Positions 56,630 to 64,000 of a DNA stretch of 64,000 nucleotides are shown in pieces (position 1 is the first letter of the stretch; each line of letters starts with the position of its first letter). Location: contig NZ_QJRL01000004.1 in NCBI RefSeq assembly GCF_003205205.1, positions 229,195-293,194 on the forward strand, in the 5' to 3' direction. The notes below the pieces were generated by a model. The model made no database searches. It was not told where the DNA came from and was given only the letters and a program-made list of their open reading frames with translations. The translations under genes were made by a program, and so were the position numbers. The DNA comes from Pseudomonas sp. LB-090624. GTDB lineage: Bacteria > Pseudomonadota > Gammaproteobacteria > Pseudomonadales > Pseudomonadaceae.

Positions 56630-58540
56630 TCAGATCTCGACCTGGGTCCCCAGCTCGATCACCCGGTTCAGCGGCAGGTTGAAGAAGCGCAGGTTACCGT
56701 TGGCATTCTTCAGCAGGAACGCGAACAGGTTGCCACGCCAGCGCGACATCCCCTCCAGCCGTGAAGCGATCACCGTCTCGCGGCTGAGGAAGTACGTGGT
56801 GCGCATCGGCGTGAAGTCGAGGTCATCCAGGTGGCACAGCTTCAACGCCGCGGGCACATCCGGCTCATCCATGAAGCCAAAGTGCAGTAGCACGCGGAAG
56901 AACCCGTCACCATACGCCTCCACCTCAAAGCGTTCGTGCTCCGGTACACGAGGCCGATCCTCGCTGACCACTGTCAGCAACACCACCTGGGTATGCAGCA
57001 CCTGGTTGTGCAGCATGTTGTGCAACAACGCATGCGGCACGGCATCGGAGCGCGCGGTAAGGAACACCGCCGTGCCTTCGACCCGGTGCGGCGGCTGGAT
57101 GCGGATACTGCTGATGAACAGCGGTAGCGGCAGTGCGCCTTCATCGATGCGCTCTACCAGGATCTGCTTGCCGCGCTTCCAGGTGCTCATCAACAGGAAC
57201 AGCACACCCCCGGCCAACACCGGGAAGGCACCGCCCTGGAAGATTTTCGGCACGTTGGCGGCGAAGAACAGCCCATCGACGAACAGGAAACCTATCAGGA
57301 TGGGCACCGCCAGCACCGGTGGCCACTTCCACAGCAGCAACATCACCGCCGACACCAGAACAGTGGTCATCAGCATGGTGCCGGTTACCGCCACCCCGTA
57401 GGCTGCCGCCAGGGCGCCGGACGACTCGAAGCCGATCACCAGCAGTACCACTCCAACCATCAGCGTCCAGTTCACTGCACCGATGTAGATCTGCCCCTGT
57501 TCGTCACTGGACGTGTGCTGGATATGCATGCGAGGGATGTAGCCCAACTGGATGGCCTGGCGGGTCAGGGAGAAGGCCCCGGAAATCACCGCCTGCGAAG
57601 CAATTACCGTGGCCATGGTGGCCAGCCCCACCAATGGCAGCAGCGCCCAGCCCGGCGCCAGCAGGTAGAACGGGTTGCGCGCCGCCTCCGGGTTTTGCAG
57701 CAGCAAAGCGCCCTGGCCAAAGTAGTTGAGCACCAGCGCCGGCAGCACCAGGATGAACCAGGCCCTGGCGATCGGCTTGCGGCCAAAGTGCCCCATGTCG
57801 GCGTACAGCGCCTCAGCACCGGTCAGCGCCAACACTACCGCGCCGAGGATGGCCACGCCCATGCCCGGGTGCACCACAAAGAAGTTGACCGCCCAGCCGG
57901 GGTTGACGGCCTTGAGCACTTCAGGGGTCTGCGAGATGCCATGCACCCCCAACGCGCCCAGCACCACGAACCAGGTGACCATGATCGGGCCAAACAGCTT
58001 GCCGATCTTCTCGGTGCCGTGCTTCTGCACCAGGAACAGCGCCACCAGCACTACCAGCGAAATTGGCACCACCCAGTGGTCGATGCCGTCGAACGCCAGG
58101 CCCATGCCCTCCACCGCCGACAGCACCGACACCGCCGGGGTGATCATGCTGTCGCCATAGAACAGCGAAGCACCGATCAGGCCACAGATCACCATCAGCG
58201 TACGCAACCGCGGGTAGGCCGCCGTGGCCCGCCGCGCCAGCGCGGTCAGTGCCATGGTACCGCCCTCGCCTTGGTTGTCGGCGCGCAGGATGAACATCAC
58301 ATACTTGAACGACACCACCCACAACAGCGACCACAGGATCAGCGACAGGATCCCCAGCACGCCATCATGGTTGACCGGCACCCCGTAACCGCCGGTGAAG
58401 ACTTCCTTGAGGGTATACAGAGGGCTGGTGCCGATATCGCCATAAACCACCCCGACCGCTGCCACGAGCAGGCCCACGGACCGCGCCGCGCCCTGCTTCC
58501 CCTCGTGCCCGCCCTCAGCGTGACTGCTTGCCTGAACCAT
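56630..58540 (-). CDS. kup: Low-affinity potassium transporter Kup
   Basis: The start at 58540 (GGGAG upstream) gives 636 residues. The N-terminal membrane part has 12 helices and begins [20 protein letters not shown], the Kup/HAK/KT hallmark, with [19 protein letters not shown] after it. The C-terminal about 180 residues are cytoplasmic. Kup takes up K+ with protons. It is convergent with the VirJ-type gene and divergent from rimO. Confidence 0.96.
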   Translation of the reverse strand: MVQASSHAEGGHEGKQGAARSVGLLVAAVGVVYGDIGTSPLYTLKEVFTGGYGVPVNHDGVLGILSLILWSLLWVVSFKYVMFILRADNQGEGGTMALTALARRATAAYPRLRTLMVICGLIGASLFYGDSMITPAVSVLSAVEGMGLAFDGIDHWVVPISLVVLVALFLVQKHGTEKIGKLFGPIMVTWFVVLGALGVHGISQTPEVLKAVNPGWAVNFFVVHPGMGVAILGAVVLALTGAEALYADMGHFGRKPIARAWFILVLPALVLNYFGQGALLLQNPEAARNPFYLLAPGWALLPLVGLATMATVIASQAVISGAFSLTRQAIQLGYIPRMHIQHTSSDEQGQIYIGAVNWTLMVGVVLLVIGFESSGALAAAYGVAVTGTMLMTTVLVSAVMLLLWKWPPVLAVPILIGFLFVDGLFFAANVPKIFQGGAFPVLAGGVLFLLMSTWKRGKQILVERIDEGALPLPLFISSIRIQPPHRVEGTAVFLTARSDAVPHALLHNMLHNQVLHTQVVLLTVVSEDRPRVPEHERFEVEAYGDGFFRVLLHFGFMDEPDVPAALKLCHLDDLDFTPMRTTYFLSRETVIASRLEGMSRWRGNLFAFLLKNANGNLRFFNLPLNRVIELGTQVEI

Positions 58541-58775
58541 CGACCACTCCCGCAGACGGCCTTCACGGCCTTTAGTATTCACTTCGCCACCAGGCCCTCG
58601 AATGGACCTTGGCGCAACGGCGCGAAGCATAGCGCAGCGTTCGTCGTATTTCTGCTGGTCAAGCGACCGTGCGCTCGCTAGAATTGCGCACTTTTTGATC
58701 AGAGGCGCCGAAAGCGCCCATCAAGATCGCCCCCGATTCCGGCCGGGCGACCTGCATTCAATACCGAGGTTAGTC

Positions 58776-60107
58776 ATGTCCACCACGCCCGCCACCCCCA
58801 AGGTAGGTTTCGTAAGCCTGGGTTGCCCAAAAGCCCTGGTCGATTCCGAGCGCATCCTGACCCAGCTGCGCATGGAAGGCTATGAAGTCGTGCCCACCTA
58901 CGAGGACGCCGACGTGGTGGTGGTCAACACCTGCGGCTTCATCGACAGCGCCAAGGCCGAATCGCTCGAAGTGATCGGCGAAGCGATCAAGGAAAACGGC
59001 AAGGTCATCGTCACCGGCTGCATGGGCGTCGAAGAAGGCAACATTCGTGACGTGCACCCAAGCGTGCTGTCGGTCACCGGTCCGCAGCAGTACGAGCAGG
59101 TGGTCAACGCGGTGCACGAGGTCGTGCCGCCGCGCCAGGACCACAACCCACTGATCGACCTGGTGCCGCCACAGGGCGTCAAGCTGACCCCGCGCCACTA
59201 CGCCTACCTGAAAATTTCCGAAGGCTGCAACCACAGCTGCAGCTTCTGCATCATCCCGTCGATGCGTGGCAAGCTGGTCAGCCGCCCGGTGGGTGAAGTG
59301 CTGAGCGAGGCCGAGCGCCTGGTCAAGGCCGGGGTGAAGGAAATTCTGGTGATCTCCCAGGACACCAGTGCCTACGGCGTCGACGTCAAGTACAAGACCG
59401 ACTTCTGGAACGGCCGCCCGGTCAAGACCCGCATGCTCGAACTGTGCGAAGCACTGAGCAGCCTGGGGGCCTGGGTCCGCCTGCACTATGTGTACCCCTA
59501 CCCGAACGTCGATGACGTGATCCCGCTGATGGCTGCCGGCAAGATCCTGCCGTACCTGGACATCCCGTTCCAGCACGCCAGCCCGAAAGTGCTCAAGTCG
59601 ATGAAGCGCCCGGCCTTCGAAGACCGCACGCTGGCGCGCATCAAGAACTGGCGCGAGCAGTGCCCTGAGCTGGTGATCCGCTCTACCTTCATCGTCGGCT
59701 TCCCGGGCGAGACCGAGGAAGACTTCCAGTACCTGCTGGACTGGCTGACCGAAGCCCAGCTCGACCGCGTGGGCTGCTTCCAGTACTCGCCGGTGGAAGG
59801 CGCCCCGGCCAACGACCTGGGCCTGGCCGAAGTACCGGACGACGTCAAGCAAGAGCGCTGGGACCGCTTCATGGCCCACCAGCAGGCCATCAGCACTGCC
59901 CGCCTGCAATTGCGCATCGGCAAGGAAATCGAGGTGCTGATCGACGAAGTGGAAGAACAAGGTTCGGTGGGCCGCAGCTTCTTCGATGCGCCGGAAATCG
60001 ACGGCAGCGTGTTCATCGACGGCGACCACGGCTTCAAGCCAGGCGACAAGGTACGTTGCCGTGTGGTGGATGCCGACGAATACGACATGTGGGCCGAGCC
60101 TGTCTAA
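58776..60107 (+). CDS. rimO: Ribosomal protein S12 methylthiotransferase
   Basis: The start at 58776 (GAGGTT upstream) gives 443 residues. RimO adds a methylthio group to Asp of ribosomal protein S12 with two iron-sulfur clusters. The N-terminal domain has Cys 17 ([13 protein letters not shown]), Cys 53 ([10 protein letters not shown]) and Cys in TGCMG. The radical-SAM Cys are in [16 protein letters not shown] (about 151, 155, 158). The TRAM domain ends the protein. A strong terminator follows. Confidence 0.97.
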   Translation: MSTTPATPKVGFVSLGCPKALVDSERILTQLRMEGYEVVPTYEDADVVVVNTCGFIDSAKAESLEVIGEAIKENGKVIVTGCMGVEEGNIRDVHPSVLSVTGPQQYEQVVNAVHEVVPPRQDHNPLIDLVPPQGVKLTPRHYAYLKISEGCNHSCSFCIIPSMRGKLVSRPVGEVLSEAERLVKAGVKEILVISQDTSAYGVDVKYKTDFWNGRPVKTRMLELCEALSSLGAWVRLHYVYPYPNVDDVIPLMAAGKILPYLDIPFQHASPKVLKSMKRPAFEDRTLARIKNWREQCPELVIRSTFIVGFPGETEEDFQYLLDWLTEAQLDRVGCFQYSPVEGAPANDLGLAEVPDDVKQERWDRFMAHQQAISTARLQLRIGKEIEVLIDEVEEQGSVGRSFFDAPEIDGSVFIDGDHGFKPGDKVRCRVVDADEYDMWAEPV

Positions 60108-60123
60108 AAACGGTTGAAGCCTG

Positions 60124-60176
60124 AAAAGCCCCTGCCCCGACGTCCCCACAGGGAAGCATCGGGGCAGGGGCTTTTT
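60124..60176. terminator. Terminator between rimO and the outer-membrane protein gene
   Basis: A 17-bp stem with AAAAGCCCC/GGGGCTTTT ends and T-runs on both strands; it serves two convergent genes. Confidence 0.9.
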
Positions 60177-60178
60177 CG

Positions 60179-60934
60179 TCAGAACGTGTGAAACAGCATC
60201 AGCCCGCCCTCGGCATCCGGGCTGGCATCCGAGAAGCCCTTGACCGCATAGAGTTGGACTTTCCACTGCTGGTTAAGCTTATGGGTGAGGAACAGGGTCA
60301 GCTCCCGGATCTGCGAGCCGGTCGAGACCACTTTCTGCCGCCAATCATAGGAGGCGCCTGCCGATGTGCCGACAGCCACCGGCAAGGCGAAACCGAGGCT
60401 GGCGAAGATCGGGTCGTCGAACTTGCTGTCAGGCGGGTCGCCAAACTTTTTCCAGCCTAGTGTGGCGAAGCCGGTGACAAGGCCAAAGCCTTTGGTGATG
60501 TCGACCTGAGCGGTGTAATCGTACTCGCCGGTGCCCAAGCACTGGTCTTCATCAGCGGTGGGGAATTTGACCTTGCCGATCAGGTCCAGCATCAGCCCGC
60601 CGTCACTGCCGTCGAGCAACGCATACCCGGCACTGGCAACCGTATCGCCCAGCCCGCTTTCTACATCATGGCAACCGCCGGGCAAAGGGTCACCACTGGG
60701 GCCTACTTCAGGGTTGGTGATGTGTAACCAGGGCACGGTGACTTTGTAGGTCATGAGCCCAGCCTCATATTTGCCAACCACCGGGAGGTACCAGATCTCC
60801 GACGTGGTACCGGTGCCATAGTCACCGCTGGAATAGTCCAATCCCGTGGCGATGCTGAAACTATCGGCCACGGCTGAAGCACCGGTACATGACAGCGCGC
60901 AGGCGATAAGAGTAAGCGCAGGTCTCATCGGCAT
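60179..60934 (-). CDS. Outer-membrane beta-barrel, MetA-type transporter family
   Basis: The 251-residue protein has a signal peptide (about 1-23, with ACALSCTGASA). The rest alternates short strands with turns (SIATGLDYSSGDYGTGTTSE, YEAGLMTYKVTVPWLHI, TVASAGYALLDGSDGG) and ends GLMLFHTF, an aromatic C-terminus typical of barrels. The pattern fits the group of small outer-membrane proteins related to MetA of phenol degradation (PF13557). Cargo unknown. An in-frame second ATG two codons on is an alternative start. Confidence 0.75.
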   Translation of the reverse strand: MPMRPALTLIACALSCTGASAVADSFSIATGLDYSSGDYGTGTTSEIWYLPVVGKYEAGLMTYKVTVPWLHITNPEVGPSGDPLPGGCHDVESGLGDTVASAGYALLDGSDGGLMLDLIGKVKFPTADEDQCLGTGEYDYTAQVDITKGFGLVTGFATLGWKKFGDPPDSKFDDPIFASLGFALPVAVGTSAGASYDWRQKVVSTGSQIRELTLFLTHKLNQQWKVQLYAVKGFSDASPDAEGGLMLFHTF

Positions 60935-60983
60935 CTCAGTACCTGTTTGGCAAGTGTGATCGACCTTACCCCAGCCTAGTTGG

Positions 60984-62612
60984 CTACCGCCCCGATCGCT
61001 CTGGATGCTCTACTTTTTCGAGGGGCTCTACCTTTTCCGGCTTTTCTACTTTTTCTACTTTTTCGACCTTTTCGACCTTTTCGACCTTCTCGACCTTCTC
61101 GACCTTCTCGACCTTCTCGACCTTCTCGACCTTCTCGACCTTCTCGACCTTTTCAGGTTTCTCAATTTTCTCGACTTTCTCAACCTTCTCGACTTTGTCC
61201 GGTTTCCCGAGCTTCTCTACCTTCTCTACCTTCTCGACTTTTTCAACCTTTTCGACTTCGGCCTTCTCCACCCGATCGGAGCGGCCACTGGCGGTGTTCT
61301 CGCGTGATTCCACGGTATCTACCTGTTCGGACTTGCCAGACGTGTCAACACGGTCAGAGCTACCCCGCCCACTGTGGTCATCATTGCTTTCACTACGAAC
61401 GTGGGTGGCATCGCTCGCGCCATGGCCGCTGCCACTGGAGCCACCACCACTAATGCCCTGCCCGCTGCCATGCCCTGAGTGCCCTCTGTCCGGATTCTCG
61501 GCACGGTCATCCTGGAACTCCAGGCGGGTTGCCTGCAGTTCATGGCTGCCATTGAGCACCCCACTCACCCGGACGCGTTGATCAAGCGCAAAGGCAGCAG
61601 GTTGCCTGCCGACAATCACGGTCTGGTGCCTCAGCGTCACATTAATGCCGGCGACCACCCATTGTCGCGCCTGTGTGCGCTGCACCAGTCCTTCGACCAC
61701 AACTTGCCGGGCACGCCCAGCAAACGGCAGGCTCGGGTCTGGGCGAGCTTGCGCCACCTCCAGCTGGCGCCCCGTCCACTGGCCGCGCACCAGCAGCTCC
61801 CGAGCCGGGGCTATCCGGGTTCCCAGTTTCAGCCCCTGCAAGCTGCCTGGGCTATCCACTGCACCAATGGCACTGGCCTCTTTGAGGCCAGGTGCGCGTT
61901 CGATACGGGTCGCCACCACTTCGCCGCGGGCATCCCGCAGGCCACTGACCCTGACCGGCTCACCTGGGCGCAACCCTTCAGCTACCCGCGCGCCAGCAGC
62001 AAGCCGCACAGGTTGGCCCATGACCCGTAGCGGTGCCGAGGCATTGGGCAGCGCGGTCAACGGCCCTTCAAACACGTGGAGAATCGAAATACGCCCTGCT
62101 TGCAGGCCGCGCTGGGTGGCGAATGCCTCGACCGCCACCACCTGGCCGATCGCCAGATGGCCCGTGTGGGCAGGGGCACCGTTCTCACTCACCGGTACGT
62201 CCTTGCCGTAGTGCACTTCCATGCCGTTTACGCAGATTGAGGCGAACCCGGTGATGGTGCCAACGATACCCGTGCCGCCCGGGCCCAGGATTGGCGCACC
62301 GGTACCGCCCACCCCGCCTTGGCTGTGATCTAAGTAGATACCGTCCACACCTTCGGCAACCGCCCCCGTGCCGCCGGTGCCGCCGGGGCGTTGCGGAAGT
62401 GGCGCACCCGTTCCTCCGACACCGCCGTTTTCGCTGCGTACACCGGTCCCGCCAGTACCGCCTGGAAACTGCAGGCCTGCGGCACCGGCCATCCCCACTT
62501 CATCCCGGCTGACACACACCGGCGCTGCGGCCACCTCGGCAGGCGCCAGTAGGTTCACCCCGAAAACCAGAGCGCACGTGACGGCACTGAGGAAGCGCGC
62601 AAGAAGGGTCAT
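60984..62612 (-). CDS. Exported DUF5666-type protein with long Lys-Val-Glu repeat tail
   Basis: The protein has 542 residues: signal peptide (about 1-30, ending VAAA), a Gly/Thr-rich region (about 50-125) with several GGTGGTG units, a region of small beta repeats (about 125-350) like the DUF5666 domain (GQVVAVEAFATQRGLQAGRI and similar), a Gly/Ser/His-rich link, and about 95 residues of KVE repeats from about 447 on with Leu/Pro interruptions. The tail would form a highly charged helix. The ATG overlaps the stop of the upstream DUF6502 gene (ATGA), so the two are coupled. Function unknown; a surface or matrix role is inferred. Confidence 0.75.
   Translation of the reverse strand: MTLLARFLSAVTCALVFGVNLLAPAEVAAAPVCVSRDEVGMAGAAGLQFPGGTGGTGVRSENGGVGGTGAPLPQRPGGTGGTGAVAEGVDGIYLDHSQGGVGGTGAPILGPGGTGIVGTITGFASICVNGMEVHYGKDVPVSENGAPAHTGHLAIGQVVAVEAFATQRGLQAGRISILHVFEGPLTALPNASAPLRVMGQPVRLAAGARVAEGLRPGEPVRVSGLRDARGEVVATRIERAPGLKEASAIGAVDSPGSLQGLKLGTRIAPARELLVRGQWTGRQLEVAQARPDPSLPFAGRARQVVVEGLVQRTQARQWVVAGINVTLRHQTVIVGRQPAAFALDQRVRVSGVLNGSHELQATRLEFQDDRAENPDRGHSGHGSGQGISGGGSSGSGHGASDATHVRSESNDDHSGRGSSDRVDTSGKSEQVDTVESRENTASGRSDRVEKAEVEKVEKVEKVEKVEKLGKPDKVEKVEKVEKIEKPEKVEKVEKVEKVEKVEKVEKVEKVEKVEKVEKVEKVEKPEKVEPLEKVEHPERSGR
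61018..61270. repeat. 9-bp tandem repeat encoding Lys-Val-Glu
   Basis: Imperfect 9-bp units (TTCTCGACC type on the plus strand) run for about 250 bp, with the most regular block at 61070-61160. Unit length is a multiple of 3, so copy-number change would lengthen or shorten the protein without a frameshift. Confidence 0.85.
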
Positions 62613-63454
62613 GGGCCGGGTGTCTTCGACGAATCGGGGTCGGTAGCTTCAGTGTAGAAATAAAGCCCGACAGTAATGCGCTGACGCTGCTCTTCACTGG
62701 GCGTGTCGACGCTTTCCAGCTCCGCGGCAAGCCGGCTGAAGGCTAGCAGCGTCTGCATGCCGTCCTTGGCCACCACGTCACGCAGATGCTCGACGCTGGC
62801 CGCGCTCAGGGCATCATAGTGCACGCTGCGCTCAAAGAACGGCTGGCCCTCGCAACTCAGGTTGTGCACCGCAGCGCAGGCATGATCGTGCAGGTTGTGG
62901 CCGAAGTACGCCGCCTTCTCGTCAAAGCCCTTCTGTGGCACGAATGCCTGAGCTTCCAGGTGCACACAATCCTGCTCGTCCAGCCGCACTACACCCAGGC
63001 GCAACCACTCATCCAGCACCACCCTGCCCCGGATATCGGTGCTGACCTTGGCCACCAGGGCATCGAACGAGCAATCGCCACCCACGCTGGCTAGCCGGGG
63101 CAGCGGCAGCGCCTGGCCAGGCGCCGAGCAAAACGGTGGGCTCGTGGTCCAGACGCTGACCAACTGTGCGCCCAGGGTAATGTTTGCCGGCAGGGCCTCG
63201 GGCGCCTTGCCCGCATCACTGCGCAGCCGCCGGACATCCTTGCGATGTACGCCTGTAAGCAAGCTGATGCGGCTATCGGTTGGCGGGGTCTCGTTCAGGC
63301 GAAACTCATGATGGGCCACGTCGACGAACACTTGCTTGAGCAGGTCGGCGAACATTGTGTAGGTAACCCCTTTGCGCAGCATCAGGCGCACCAGCGGGCG
63401 CATGACACGCTGCAGTGCGCTTAACATTGACGGGGGCAAGGTAGGCGATTGCAT
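62609..63454 (-). CDS. DUF6502-family protein
   Basis: The ATG at 63454 (AAGGA at 9 bp) gives 281 residues; an ATG three codons earlier is the alternative. The N-terminal part has LRKGVTYTMFADLLKQVFVD and TDSRISLLTGVHRKDVRRL, a winged-helix-like pattern that I associate with DUF6502, suggesting DNA binding. The rest is helical without membrane segments. It ends overlapping the exported repeat protein's start, so it may regulate or serve it. Function not known. Confidence 0.75.
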   Translation of the reverse strand: MQSPTLPPSMLSALQRVMRPLVRLMLRKGVTYTMFADLLKQVFVDVAHHEFRLNETPPTDSRISLLTGVHRKDVRRLRSDAGKAPEALPANITLGAQLVSVWTTSPPFCSAPGQALPLPRLASVGGDCSFDALVAKVSTDIRGRVVLDEWLRLGVVRLDEQDCVHLEAQAFVPQKGFDEKAAYFGHNLHDHACAAVHNLSCEGQPFFERSVHYDALSAASVEHLRDVVAKDGMQTLLAFSRLAAELESVDTPSEEQRQRITVGLYFYTEATDPDSSKTPGP

Positions 63455-63600
63455 TGAGCGCATTCCTTGACAGAGGAATCCAGCATACAACGCGGGAAAT
63501 TATCCCACATAAACTGCAGGTACTCCCCGACAGGTACAAGAACAAACTGTCGGCGCTCATCGCAAGGACATGGTAATGGCCAGACAGGCCGGAAGCTGAC

Positions 63601-63631
63601 CATGCAAAACCCGTCCGCTGTTTTTTGCATG
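63601..63631 (-). terminator. Inverted repeat after the Gly/His-rich gene
   Basis: CATGCAAAA and TTTTGCATG (63601-63609 and 63623-63631) flank a 13-base G/C-rich loop about 23 bp beyond the stop codon at 63654. Possible terminator, but the stem is A/T-rich. Confidence 0.35.
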
Positions 63632-63653
63632 GGCCGCTGCGAGTCAGCTCCAA

Positions 63654-64000
63654 TCAGCTTCTGCTGTTGTCATCACCCGGTTCGCCACCCACATGGTTGC
63701 CGTTATCATCACCTGGTTCACCGCCAACATGATTGCCGTGGTCATCGCCAGGCTCACCGCCGACATGATTACCATGATCATCTCCGGGCTCACCGCCGAC
63801 ATGATTACCATGATCATCTCCGGGCTCACCGCCAACATGGTTGCCATGATCGTCACCCGCTTCAGCATGATTGCTACTGCGCCCAGCGTTCGAATTGCCG
63901 TCGTGGGCTCGGCCATCATGGCCACTGCCACTGTTGCCGGCATGACCACCACCTTCGCCGCCATTGCCGTGGCCACCGCCGCTTCCGCTTCCGCCACCAC
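63654..64000 (-). CDS. Gly/Asp/His-rich 12-residue-repeat protein, 3' part
   Basis: The frame ends at a TGA at 63654-63656 and is open to the window edge, so the start lies outside. I prefer it to a hydrophobic frame of equal openness. It reads five tandem copies of GDDHGNHVGGEP (the last with Asn in place of His), preceded by Gly/Ser/His-rich sequence (GGGHGNGGEGGGHAGNSGSG). The Asp-His pairs could bind divalent metals. With the KVE-repeat protein next door, it suggests low-complexity surface or metal-binding proteins grouped here. Family not recognised. Confidence 0.55.
   Translation of the reverse strand, partial: GGGSGSGGGHGNGGEGGGHAGNSGSGHDGRAHDGNSNAGRSSNHAEAGDDHGNHVGGEPGDDHGNHVGGEPGDDHGNHVGGEPGDDHGNHVGGEPGDDNGNHVGGEPGDDNSRS

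Noticed and set aside
57515..58681. 388-codon plus-strand frame opposite kup
   Set aside because: Arg/His/Gln-rich antisense frame without start signals.
61005..61307. Plus-strand frame reading Asp-Leu-Leu and Phe-rich repeats
   Set aside because: It is the reverse reading of the KVE repeat array; any 9-bp repeat stays open in several frames.
63644..64000. Hydrophobic Met/Val/Ile-rich minus-strand frame at the window end
   Set aside because: Less plausible than the Gly/Asp/His frame over the same bases; its product has an odd Met-rich repeat with no charged partner residues.

Overview
The window is chromosomal DNA of a fluorescent Pseudomonas, most likely of the P. putida group. Three things point there: a high-GC core, Pseudomonas-type families (an OprL/Pal Tol locus, an OprD-family porin, REP/REPIN palindromes), and a gene order (purC, bamC, dapA, gcvR, bcp; tolQRA-tolB-pal-cpoB after ruvCAB; proS, dinB, fMet tRNAs, mprF, kup, rimO) that I remember from P. 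putida. That synteny is recalled, not searched.

Left end (1-7.9 kb): the 3' part of a ferrichrome-type TonB receptor, a small lipoprotein, and a minus-strand cluster of three exported proteins of unknown role. Then come small accessory genes (DUF6124-like, DUF3077-like, an orphan HigA-like antitoxin). Two copies of an about 80-bp element sit in this stretch.

Accessory island (7936-14429): a 29-bp direct repeat of the tRNA-Ser 3' end brackets about 6.5 kb of lower-GC DNA. It carries a Cys-rich small protein, a 725-aa CHAT (caspase-like) protein, a LexA box ahead of a hybrid HTH gene, broken phage-tail genes, the last codons of a tyrosine integrase, and a 473-aa SEFIR (TIR-like) protein. CHAT and SEFIR domains are typical effector domains of anti-phage immunity. 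This is the most likely place for an undescribed system.

Core (14.4-31.9 kb): tRNA-Ser, then the minus-strand run dapA-bamC-MBL hydrolase-purC, the plus-strand pair gcvR-bcp, PerM, a TusA-like protein, a BepA-like protease, nadA and a YdgA-like protein. A PuuP-like putrescine importer follows, next to a McpU-like chemoreceptor and a CDF-type membrane protein, then tRNA-Lys, queC and queE.

Envelope and repair block (32-45.7 kb), nearly all minus strand: aspS, yebC, ruvC-ruvA-ruvB, ybgC-tolQ-tolR-tolA-tolB-pal-cpoB, with dps, a membrane-anchored cold-shock protein, slyX and a HIT protein further right. Tol-Pal stabilises the outer membrane at division; RuvABC resolves Holliday junctions.

Right part (46-64 kb): an OprD-family porin, proS, a lipoprotein, SOS-controlled dinB, three tandem initiator tRNA units each with its own promoter and terminator, an aminoacyl-phosphatidylglycerol synthase overlapping a VirJ/AcvB-type hydrolase, kup and rimO. 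The end holds an outer-membrane beta-barrel, a DUF6502/DUF5666 pair with a long Lys-Val-Glu repeat, and the 3' end of a Gly/Asp/His-rich 12-residue-repeat protein running out of the window.
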